Of a stretch of 51,981 nucleotides of DNA, positions 17,494-25,020 are shown in pieces. The translations under genes were made by a program, and so were the position numbers. Position 1 is the stretch's first letter, and every line of letters starts with the position of its first letter. The stretch comes from an uncultured Clostridia bacterium. Lineage in GTDB: Bacteria > Bacillota > Clostridia > Lachnospirales > Lachnospiraceae. The notes below the pieces were generated by a model. It was not told the origin of the DNA, ran no database searches, and saw nothing but the letters and a program-made list of their open reading frames with translations. The stretch lies in NCBI GenBank assembly GCA_937896665.1, contig CALBNS010000017.1:1-51981 (forward strand). The letters run 5' to 3'.

Positions 17494-18150
17494 CTATTGT
17501 AGGTACAGTCCCGCCAGCTGCATCCCATCATCAAAAGACAACGTATAATGGATTGTTACGTTCTCATAATATGCATCAAGCTTAATTGTTGCCAACTTTG
17601 CTCCCATCTGGGTAACTTCTGTCATCGTTACGTTTCCCACAGACTTAAATTCTCCCCAGTCAAAAGACATTCTTGCCTTTGCCTCATCCCAGTCCTTTTC
17701 TGTCATTTTGTCAAAGGTCGCCTTTAAAGCTGCATTGGAACAGTTTGAAAGCTCTGTATACTCTTCTTCATATACCATGGCAATCACTTCTTCTGCCTTA
17801 CTCTGAAGTGTTGCCTCCTGAAAGACCTTGCTCTTTTCAATCGGACTTGTCTTCGGCCACCACCACCAGAAAAACAATCCAAATGTAATCAAAAATACAA
17901 GTGCTGTAACAAAAAAGTTTTTCCGTTTACTCTTTTTATATTCTTGAACCTCTTCTTCTGACAGACTATTGTTCAGTTTTGCCGCCAGCTCCTTCGGTGT
18001 TCCCATACTCTTTTCGATATCTTCCATGGTACTTCCCTTTTTCAATGACTTATTTACATCTGACATCACCTTCTGTTGTAATTCTCTTCTCTTGTCAGGT
18101 GCGCATTTCAAACGTTTTGCTACCTCATATATGTACTTTTTGCTAGTCAT
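17494..18150 (-). CDS. HAAS-like / DUF3887-like membrane protein
   Basis: A 218-residue protein with three parts. Residues 1-75 are helical and charged (KKYIYEVAKRL, then an EDIEKSMGTPKELA block), as in HAAS-type adaptor domains found beside sensory or regulatory genes. One membrane segment with a run of Trp lies near residues 78-97. Residues 110-218 form an extracytoplasmic domain (DKMTEKDWDEAK, then GEFKSVGN) resembling DUF3887, a cystatin/NTF2-like fold. No partner PadR regulator is adjacent. Function is unknown. The start at 18150 is preceded by AAAGGAGCG. Confidence 0.7.
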   Translation of the reverse strand: MTSKKYIYEVAKRLKCAPDKRRELQQKVMSDVNKSLKKGSTMEDIEKSMGTPKELAAKLNNSLSEEEVQEYKKSKRKNFFVTALVFLITFGLFFWWWWPKTSPIEKSKVFQEATLQSKAEEVIAMVYEEEYTELSNCSNAALKATFDKMTEKDWDEAKARMSFDWGEFKSVGNVTMTEVTQMGAKLATIKLDAYYENVTIHYTLSFDDGMQLAGLYLQ

Positions 18151-18294
18151 CTTCGTTTCGCTCCTTTATTATAATCTCCTATAAAATCTCATTGTATTAA
18201 ATTTTAGGACATTCCCTATCGCTTGTCAATCTTTTTCCACTTTCGCGTCTATATGTGTTAAAATCAAAAGAGACAGAAAGGAGCCTGATTACCA

Positions 18295-18783
18295 ATGGCA
18301 AAAAAAGAAATAAAAACAAATGCAATGCGCATATTGGAAACGTTAAAAATTCCTTATAAGATGTATACATATGAGTGCGACGAATTTATAGACGGGATGC
18401 ACACAGCAGCTTTACTTGGATTTCCACACGAGAGGATGTACAAGACTTTGGTTACCGTCGGGAAAAGCAACACACATTATGTGTTTGTAATACCAATTGC
18501 AGAAGAGATTGATTTCAAAAAGGCAGCCAAATCTGTCAACGAAAAATCTCTGGAAATGCTGCCTTTAAAAAATCTAACATCTGTGACCGGCTATGTCAGG
18601 GGCGGCTGTACTGCTATCGGCATGAAAAAGACATTTAAAACCATTATTCAGGAAGATGCCATGCTCTTAGATTCCATCATCGTAAGCGGAGGCAGAATTG
18701 GACTACAATTGCAGCTCGTACCAGAAGATTTTAAAAAAGCATGTGAAGCAGAATATGCAGACGTAATACGAAATACTATATAA
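18295..18783 (+). CDS. ybaK: Cys-tRNA(Pro)/Cys-tRNA(Cys) deacylase YbaK
   Basis: Hydrolyses misacylated Cys-tRNA-Pro in trans, a translation quality-control step. The 162-residue length and the YbaK/EbsC fold markers are present: KTLVTVG strand, the conserved Lys in FKKAAKSVNEK, and GYVRGGCTAIGMKK followed by an SGGRIGLQL strand. The start ATG at 18295 follows AAAGGAGCC. The gene is monocistronic between two minus-strand units; no strong U-run terminator of its own is visible on the plus strand. Confidence 0.93.
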   Translation: MAKKEIKTNAMRILETLKIPYKMYTYECDEFIDGMHTAALLGFPHERMYKTLVTVGKSNTHYVFVIPIAEEIDFKKAAKSVNEKSLEMLPLKNLTSVTGYVRGGCTAIGMKKTFKTIIQEDAMLLDSIIVSGGRIGLQLQLVPEDFKKACEAEYADVIRNTI

Positions 18784-18784
18784 A

Positions 18785-18826
18785 AATGATTAAGGTATAA
18801 TCCCACTGGATTATACCTTAATCATT
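18785..18826 (-). terminator. Perfect 19-bp palindromic terminator overlapping the end of kdpE
   Basis: Nineteen bases and their exact complement flank a CACT loop. On the minus strand the hairpin is followed by TTTTTA. The upstream arm includes the last four codons and stop codon of kdpE (stop 18811-18813). Confidence 0.88.
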
Positions 18827-19506
18827 CTGTAACCCACCCCAATATGCGTCTGAATATACTGTGGAGTACCTTCTTTTTCTAATTTTTTCCGCAACGTAGC
18901 CATAAAAACTCTCAGCGATGCTACATCATTATTCCAACTATGCCCCCATATATTTTGTGTAATAAATGTATGAGTCAAAACCTTGCCCACATTCTTTGAC
19001 AAAAGACAGAGTAATTTGTACTCAATTGGTGTCAAATGCAGCTCTTCCCCATCAAAATATGCACATCCTGCCGCATAGTCCACCTTCAAATCACCATTCA
19101 AAAATATGGAAGACTGTGTCTTTGTCTCTCCCTGCATTACACTTAAACGGCGCTGCGTCGCTCGAAGTCTTGCGAGCAATTCCTCCACCGAAAAAGGTTT
19201 TGTGAGATAGTCATCCGCCCCTGCATCAAGCGCATTAATTTTATCTGTATCTTCACTTCTCGCACTAATCACAATAATCGGAAGATTTGACCATGTGCGT
19301 ATTCTTTGAATCACCTCTACACCATCCATATCCGGCAACCCCAAATCAAGCAGAATAATATCTGGATTATGTGAAGCTGTTTCCATAATAGCAGTCGCCC
19401 CATTCGGTGCTGTCAGATAACGATAATCGTGTGCATTCAGTGTAATAGTAATAAGATTTTTTACAGAATTATCGTCCTCGACTACTAAAATTAATGGTTT
19501 ATTCAT
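18811..19506 (-). CDS. kdpE: KdpE-type response regulator
   Basis: A 231-residue OmpR/PhoB-class regulator. The receiver has the acidic pair D11-D12, phospho-acceptor D54 in LLDLGLPDMDG, and the switch lysine in LTKPFS. The winged-helix DNA-binding domain fills the C-terminal 100 residues, ending with the GVGYRM block typical of KdpE. It overlaps the kinase gene by 8 bases (ATG inside the kinase end), so the two are translationally coupled. KdpE proteins control K+ uptake genes in response to low K+ or osmotic shift; here the target is probably not kdpFABC, because none is present, and the RCK gene in the same operon is a candidate (inference). Confidence 0.9.
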   Translation of the reverse strand: MNKPLILVVEDDNSVKNLITITLNAHDYRYLTAPNGATAIMETASHNPDIILLDLGLPDMDGVEVIQRIRTWSNLPIIVISARSEDTDKINALDAGADDYLTKPFSVEELLARLRATQRRLSVMQGETKTQSSIFLNGDLKVDYAAGCAYFDGEELHLTPIEYKLLCLLSKNVGKVLTHTFITQNIWGHSWNNDVASLRVFMATLRKKLEKEGTPQYIQTHIGVGYRMIKV

Positions 19507-20554
19507 GTAAGTTTACCTCCTCTGCAGGCAAAGTAAATGTAAAGATTGCACCATGTGGTTCATTGTCCGAAACCTCAATGGTTCCTCCGTGTGCCATAAT
19601 AATTGATTTACACAGCGACAGTCCTAGCCCCAATCCTCTCCGGCTCTCTGATTTTTTATTCGTACCACTATAGAACATATCAAATATATGTGGCTTCATC
19701 TCATCTGAAATACCCTGCCCATCATCCGAGATTCGCACTTCTGCCTCATCCTCACGTTTACAGACAGCAATACATATTTCAGAACCTTCGGGTGTATATT
19801 TAATTGCGTTCTCTACGATATTGATAATAACCTGCACAATTAACCTTGCATCAATTTTAACCACACACAATTCTGCGTCATTTTTGACCGTAATTTTATG
19901 CTCCGCACCCATACGGCTTACATGTCGCAGTGCTTCCGCAATCACATCTTCCAGCAATTCCGCTGATACGTTGAGGTTCATTCTGCCTTCTTCAATTCTT
20001 GTTACAAACAAAATATTTTCTACAAGACTAATCAGCCACATAGAATCATCATAAATATCTTTATAAAGCTGCTCCTTCACTTCTTTTTCGAAAGATTCTC
20101 CATGTGAAAGGAGATTGCTTGCATTTCCCGAAATAGATGTCAGCGGAGTCCGCAAATCATGCGAAATAGCCCGCAACAAATCTGCCCTGAGCTGTTCTTT
20201 CTCGGCAAGCATAGAGACCGCCTCTTTCTCTCTTGCATTTTTTTCATTCTGCAATGCCAAAGTCCCCGTAATAAATGCTGCTAAAAACATGACTCCGAAC
20301 GTAACTATATATTCGCTATCATATGCCCACAATGTATGACGTGGCTCGGTAAACAAAAAATTGAACACTATTACACTGGCAAAAGATGATATTAAACTGT
20401 AAATTTGCTTCTTTGTAACTACAGAAGTAATTAATACCCCCAGAATATAAACTGTAATAATATTGACTTCAGTAAAACCAAGATGAAAGAACCCTAATCC
20501 AATACAGCTTGCAGCAACCAGAATACCTATGCTTTTCAGAATATCTGATATCAT
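19499..20554 (-). CDS. KdpD-like sensor histidine kinase lacking the N-terminal KdpD sensor domain
   Basis: 351 residues, against about 900 for full KdpD. Residues 1-100 hold the KdpD-type DUF4118 block of membrane segments (PRHTLWAYDSEY loop is characteristic). H132 in AISHDLRTPLTS is the phospho-acceptor; the N box is NIVENAIKY; G boxes are DDGQGI and GLGLGLS. The cytoplasmic KdpD/USP region that normally precedes the membrane block is absent, and the reading frame starts cleanly with a GGGGGAAA ribosome binding site, so this looks like a natural short form and not a truncation. Third gene in a four-gene operon. Confidence 0.9.
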   Translation of the reverse strand: MISDILKSIGILVAASCIGLGFFHLGFTEVNIITVYILGVLITSVVTKKQIYSLISSFASVIVFNFLFTEPRHTLWAYDSEYIVTFGVMFLAAFITGTLALQNEKNAREKEAVSMLAEKEQLRADLLRAISHDLRTPLTSISGNASNLLSHGESFEKEVKEQLYKDIYDDSMWLISLVENILFVTRIEEGRMNLNVSAELLEDVIAEALRHVSRMGAEHKITVKNDAELCVVKIDARLIVQVIINIVENAIKYTPEGSEICIAVCKREDEAEVRISDDGQGISDEMKPHIFDMFYSGTNKKSESRRGLGLGLSLCKSIIMAHGGTIEVSDNEPHGAIFTFTLPAEEVNLHE

Positions 20555-20587
20555 TGTATTTCCCCCAACTTTTATTTTCGAACCATA

Positions 20588-20899
20588 TTATACTATATTT
20601 CGAGATTGCTGTAATAGATTTTTGAAATTTTCTGTTTGTTCTGTACATATAGAAATCTCTGTATCAGGGTATTTTTGCAATATCATTTCCAACTGTTCTT
20701 CAAGTGCATCGGGATGCTTTTTATTATTCAGAAAAATACATACTATATTTTCATTTTCCTTATCTTCATCAGTAAAATCCGTTATATATGCAGAATTATT
20801 CTCTAGAAAATCATCAATCTTTTTCATAATAAAATAACCCAATGCCAATACTACAACTATACAAATCGTAACTACTATATATTTCACATTCTCACCCAC
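20588..20899 (-). CDS. Small single-pass membrane protein between RCK and kinase genes
   Basis: 103 residues. A single hydrophobic segment (about residues 6-25, VVTICIVVVLALGYFIM) is followed by an acidic soluble tail with DFTDEDKENEN and helical stretches. I do not recognise the family. The 18-base gap to the RCK gene and 33-base gap to the kinase gene place it in the operon. A part in sensing or complex assembly with the kinase is possible but unsupported. Confidence 0.7.
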   Translation of the reverse strand: MGENVKYIVVTICIVVVLALGYFIMKKIDDFLENNSAYITDFTDEDKENENIVCIFLNNKKHPDALEEQLEMILQKYPDTEISICTEQTENFKNLLQQSRNIV

Positions 20900-20917
20900 T
20901 TTGCGTATCGCATTACG

Positions 20918-21565
20918 TTATATACGAAAGCACTTCTGTATGTCTTTTATCGTTCCCAATACCAAAAGTGTTTCATAAGAATGCAAATATGTGTCAGGCG
21001 TAATATTTAATTTTAATACTCCGCTTTCTTTTGTTCCCATAATGTTAATATTGTGTTTTTTACGGATGTCCAATTGACCGACTGTTTTTCCTGCCCATGA
21101 TTTTGGTACTGCAATTTCAAAAATGGCGTGTTCTGAATCCAACTCAATATAATCAGAGATGTGATCCGAGCTATACCGGATTGCGGTCCATACTGCAAGC
21201 TGTTTCTCCGGGTATACAATCTCATCTGCACCATTTCGTAACAGAAACTTCGCATGTACGCCTCGCGCAGCTCTTGCTACTACCTGCTTTGCGCCTAGTT
21301 CTTTTAATAATGATGTCGTTTCTAAGGATCCTTGGAAATTATCTCCAATAGCTACAATACATACGTCAAAATTCCTAACGCCCAGCTCTGAGAGAAAATC
21401 TTCATCGGTGCTGTCTCCTATTTGTGCGCTTGTCACATAAGGCAATACTGCATCTACACGTTTCTCGGATTTATCTACTGCCATCACTTCGTGGTTTAAT
21501 TCATGCAGTTTTCTCGCAATATGCCTTCCAAACCTTCCAAGTCCAATTAACAAAATCGATTTCAT
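20918..21565 (-). CDS. ktrA: RCK-domain potassium uptake regulator (KtrA/TrkA type)
   Basis: A 215-residue peripheral protein. RCK_N is a Rossmann fold starting GLGRFGRHIA (residues 8-17) with the dinucleotide-binding acidic residue in VMAVDKS; RCK_C covers about 135-215. Such proteins gate the KtrB/TrkH membrane channel by binding ATP/ADP or NAD(H). The partner channel gene is absent next to it, which is unusual; normally ktrB or trkH is adjacent. ATG at 21565 is preceded by GAGGAGG. First gene of the operon RCK, small membrane protein, kinase, regulator. Confidence 0.9.
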   Translation of the reverse strand: MKSILLIGLGRFGRHIARKLHELNHEVMAVDKSEKRVDAVLPYVTSAQIGDSTDEDFLSELGVRNFDVCIVAIGDNFQGSLETTSLLKELGAKQVVARAARGVHAKFLLRNGADEIVYPEKQLAVWTAIRYSSDHISDYIELDSEHAIFEIAVPKSWAGKTVGQLDIRKKHNINIMGTKESGVLKLNITPDTYLHSYETLLVLGTIKDIQKCFRI

Positions 21566-21743
21566 TATTTTTCCTCCTCATAACTATTCCCTTGTAGTTT
21601 AGGCTGTGTGTAACCCTCATTGTAATCAAATCTGCATAAAGCAAGTATTAATATTTCGTCATACACATTAAGATAGTATAAAGAAAAATTTTTAATTATA
21701 TTTTTACCAAAAAGACCACATACTAACACTGAGGTGATTAACT

Positions 21744-23051
21744 ATGTATTCAGTCTGGTCAGAAACCGTAAACTTTCCAGCTTTCGGGCAACAAAATGAA
21801 AATATAAATACAGATGCGTTAATTATTGGCGGAGGCATTACAGGTCTTCTATGCGCATACATGTTACAACAATCTGGAATAAATTATGTCCTCATCGAAG
21901 CGAATACAATTTGTGGTGGTATTACAAAAAATACAACTGCAAAAATCACTTCACAACATGGGCTGATTTATAATGAACTTGCTCGCAAGTTCGGGCTGGA
22001 AAAAGCGCGTATGTATTTAGAAGCCAATGAAACCGCATTAAAAAAATATCGCGAACTATGTGAAAAATGGGACTGTGAATTCGAGAGCAAAGATTCGTTC
22101 GTATACTGCCTCGACAATCGTGATAAGTTAGAGCAGGAACTTTCCATCCTCGACAAAATCGGTTATCCTGCCGGGTTCGTCAGTACTCTTCCTCTTCCGT
22201 TCTCTGTTGCGGGGGCGATAAATTTTAAAAATCAGGCACAGTTTCATCCTCTGCTATTTCTCTCTAAAATCGCTGAGAATCTTCATATTCTCGAACATAC
22301 ATCTGCACTGGAATTCATAGGAAATACCGTGGTTACAAATCACGGGAAAATCACTGCACCTAACATCATTGTAACCACACATTTTCCATTTCTTAATAAG
22401 TATGGAAGTTATTTTCTGAAAATGTACCAGCATCGTTCCTATGTACTTGCGCTTGAAAACGCACCTACTGTAGGCGGTATGTATGTAGATGAAGCACAAA
22501 AAGGACTTTCTTTCCGTAATTATAAAGAACTGCTTCTCATCGGAGGAGGCGACCACCGCACAGGAAAATACGGCGGAAACTGGGAAGAATTAAAAAAAAT
22601 TGCAAAAAAATACTATCCGGACGCTACGGAAAAATACCGTTGGGCAACCCAGGACTGTATGACACTTGACGGTGTCCCATATATCGGACAATATTCAAAA
22701 AATACACCAGGACTTTATGTTGCAACCGGCTTCAATAAATGGGGCATGACTTCGTCTATGGCTGCTGCTATGCTTCTGAACGATATGATACTCGGAAAAG
22801 TAAATCCCTACGCACCTGTATTTTCCCCTTCCAGATCGATATTGCATTCTCAGCTTGTCATAAATACTTTTGAGGCCACCACGAATCTGCTTACTCCTAC
22901 AACAAAACGTTGTCCGCACATGGGCTGTGCATTGAAGTGGAATCCACAGGAACATTCCTGGGACTGTCCATGTCACGGTTCACGTTTTAGTAAGGAAGGA
23001 AAGCTGATTGATAACCCCGCAACCGATGATTTAAAGGAGTACAAAGAATAG
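21744..23051 (+). CDS. FAD-dependent oxidoreductase with C-terminal Rieske domain
   Basis: 435 residues, probably cytoplasmic. A DAO-type FAD-binding fold begins at residue 25 with the nucleotide motif GGGITG (29-34). The C-terminus has a Rieske [2Fe-2S] motif: C390-x-H392 (CPHMGC) and C408-x2-H411 (CPCH), followed by GSRF. This layout matches the YhfW group of Bacillus. Substrate unknown; the FAD to Fe-S architecture suggests amine or thiol oxidation coupled to one-electron transfer. The start is ATG at 21744 with GAGGTG upstream. It is transcriptionally coupled to the next gene. Confidence 0.9.
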   Translation: MYSVWSETVNFPAFGQQNENINTDALIIGGGITGLLCAYMLQQSGINYVLIEANTICGGITKNTTAKITSQHGLIYNELARKFGLEKARMYLEANETALKKYRELCEKWDCEFESKDSFVYCLDNRDKLEQELSILDKIGYPAGFVSTLPLPFSVAGAINFKNQAQFHPLLFLSKIAENLHILEHTSALEFIGNTVVTNHGKITAPNIIVTTHFPFLNKYGSYFLKMYQHRSYVLALENAPTVGGMYVDEAQKGLSFRNYKELLLIGGGDHRTGKYGGNWEELKKIAKKYYPDATEKYRWATQDCMTLDGVPYIGQYSKNTPGLYVATGFNKWGMTSSMAAAMLLNDMILGKVNPYAPVFSPSRSILHSQLVINTFEATTNLLTPTTKRCPHMGCALKWNPQEHSWDCPCHGSRFSKEGKLIDNPATDDLKEYKE

Positions 23052-23053
23052 TT

Positions 23054-23791
23054 TTGGAAAGATATGTAGCCTTAGACTATTTTCGTGGACTGACACTGAT
23101 TAGTATGATTTTGTATCATGCTATATGGGACTTGGTTTATATTTTTGGTATAGAAATTCCGTGGTATGAATCAGACATCGCATATGTATGGCAGCAAAGT
23201 ATCTGTTGGACATTTATCATGCTTTCCGGTTTCTGCTGGTCCTTGGGACGCAGAAAGTTAATCCGTGCTTTGCAGGTACTTACGATTTCTATTTTGATTA
23301 GTATTTTTACAATTACGTTTATGCCGGCAAATGCTATACACTTCGGGGTCCTGAGTGCCATCGGAAGCTGTATGCTGATTATGATTCCTTTGGACAAGGT
23401 CTTTCAGAAGTTCAACCCATATTTCGGACTTGTTACTTGTTTTACATTATTTATCGTTTTCAGAAATGTGAATTCCGGCACAATAGGTTTTGGTAGCTGG
23501 AACATACTGAATCTTCCTCGAAAATGGTATGCCAACTTTTTTACGGCTTACATTGGATTTCCGGCAGATAATTTTCAGTCTACTGATTATTTTTCTTTAA
23601 TTCCATGGATATTCTTATATCAGACGGGATACTTTTTATATCAAATATTCAAGAAAGAATTGTTATTAGAGTATTTAAAAATGCCACCAATCCAGCCTTT
23701 TTCCTGGATTGGTGGACATTCACTTATCATTTATACTTTGCATCAGCCTGTTCTGTATGCCATGTTGTTTTTGATAATGAGATACAGTTGA
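23054..23791 (+). CDS. DUF1624 membrane protein (heparan-alpha-glucosaminide acetyltransferase-like)
   Basis: A 245-residue multi-pass membrane protein with about seven hydrophobic segments. It opens with the family hallmark LDYFRGLTLISMILYHA and has the conserved His in LYHAIWD and the GGHSLIIYTLHQP block near the C-terminus. The family (DUF1624/HGSNAT-catalytic) carries acyl groups across membranes in some members; acyl transfer here is inference. The start is a TTG at 23054, two bases after the previous stop, with AAAGGAG about 14 bases upstream; no ATG keeps the conserved N-terminus, so translation is probably coupled to the oxidoreductase. Confidence 0.85.
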   Translation: MERYVALDYFRGLTLISMILYHAIWDLVYIFGIEIPWYESDIAYVWQQSICWTFIMLSGFCWSLGRRKLIRALQVLTISILISIFTITFMPANAIHFGVLSAIGSCMLIMIPLDKVFQKFNPYFGLVTCFTLFIVFRNVNSGTIGFGSWNILNLPRKWYANFFTAYIGFPADNFQSTDYFSLIPWIFLYQTGYFLYQIFKKELLLEYLKMPPIQPFSWIGGHSLIIYTLHQPVLYAMLFLIMRYS

Positions 23792-23820
23792 TTTTTCGTT
23801 TTATCCTTTCCTACTCAGAT

Positions 23821-24927
23821 TTACACTACAACCAGCTCATACTCTCTGGTTCCAATTCCCAGTTTTTCTGCATGCTCAACGCAAGACATCCAATTGGTAT
23901 TCGGACTTACTTTATGGAAATGGTCGCCTTCATGAATATGCTGGTGGTCACCTAATACACTATTGCCAATTACCGGCTGTTTATTTACTGCGTCGGCACA
24001 GGCAACATCCAATGCTACCGGATCAAATGAAGCAAAGAATCCTACATCTGGTACAATTGCAGCATCGTTTTCTGCATGGCAGTCACAATATGGAGAAATA
24101 TCAATTACGAGATTAATATAGAAACATGGTCTTCCATCAACAACTGCTTTTGTGTATTCTGCAATCTTTTTATTTAAAATATCATTTGATTCGTCTGAAG
24201 CCGGATTTACAGCATCTCTTGGACAGACACCAATACATCTTCCACAGCCCACACATTTGTTATGGTGAATAGAAGCTTTTTTATCTGTAAAAGAAATGGC
24301 GTCATGTGCACAGATTTTCGCACACATCTTACATCCAACACAGTTCTCTGCGACTACATGAGGTTTTCCTGCACTGTGCTGTTCCATCTTTCCTGCACGA
24401 GAACCACATCCCATACCGACATTCTTCAATGCGCCGCCAAATCCGGTTGCCTCATGTCCTTTAAAATGTGAAAGTGCAATAAAAACATCCGCATCCATAA
24501 TGGCCTGCCCGATTTTCGCTTCTTTGACATATTCCCCACCTTCTACCGGAACAAGTACTTCATCTGTACCCTTCAATCCATCTCCGATAATAATATGGCA
24601 TCCTGTACTGAATGGTGAATACCCATTTTCATATGCGCTCTCCAAATGATCCAGTGCATTCTTTCTTCCACCCACATATAACGTATTACAATCTGTAAGG
24701 AATGGCTTTCCACCCAATTCTTTCACTACATCCGCTACCGCTTTTGCATAGTTCGGACGCAGAAATGCCATATTTCCCGGTTCACCAAAATGAATCTTAA
24801 TTGCTGCATATTTCTTTTCAAAATCAATATCACCGATACCTGCTTTCCGAATTAAACGTTTCAATTTTTCCGGAAGACTGATTGTATTATGTGTTCTTAA
24901 ATCTGTAAAATAAACTTTTGCTGCCAT
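23821..24927 (-). CDS. DUF362-family protein with two 4Fe-4S ferredoxin motifs
   Basis: 368 residues. The N-terminal and C-terminal parts carry DUF362 markers (IKIHFGEPGN, then SHFKGHEATGFGGALKN). Between them lies a dicluster ferredoxin: CVGCKMCAKIC and CVGCGRCIGVCP, each followed by the expected fourth Cys. Members are thought to act in electron transfer or Fe-S chemistry, and no substrate is known. The start ATG at 24927 is preceded by AGAGGAG. It has its own promoter, about 90 bases after feoAB on the same strand. Confidence 0.92.
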   Translation of the reverse strand: MAAKVYFTDLRTHNTISLPEKLKRLIRKAGIGDIDFEKKYAAIKIHFGEPGNMAFLRPNYAKAVADVVKELGGKPFLTDCNTLYVGGRKNALDHLESAYENGYSPFSTGCHIIIGDGLKGTDEVLVPVEGGEYVKEAKIGQAIMDADVFIALSHFKGHEATGFGGALKNVGMGCGSRAGKMEQHSAGKPHVVAENCVGCKMCAKICAHDAISFTDKKASIHHNKCVGCGRCIGVCPRDAVNPASDESNDILNKKIAEYTKAVVDGRPCFYINLVIDISPYCDCHAENDAAIVPDVGFFASFDPVALDVACADAVNKQPVIGNSVLGDHQHIHEGDHFHKVSPNTNWMSCVEHAEKLGIGTREYELVVV

Positions 24928-24964
24928 AATAATCTCCTCTTACTTTTAATTTATATGTAAAGTT

Positions 24965-24993
24965 ATAATAGCATTTGGCAAAAATAAGGTCAA
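24965..24993 (-). promoter_or_regulatory. Promoter of the DUF362 gene
   Basis: Minus strand TTGACC (24988-24993), 17 bases, TATTAT (24965-24970). Confidence 0.7.
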
Positions 24994-25020
24994 CAATACA
25001 TGCATAATCTTTTCATTCTC

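Noticed and set aside
18811..21565. kdpFABC or ktrB/trkH genes for the K+ operon
   Set aside because: No such membrane protein is encoded next to the operon; the flanking genes are ybaK and a Rieske oxidoreductase.
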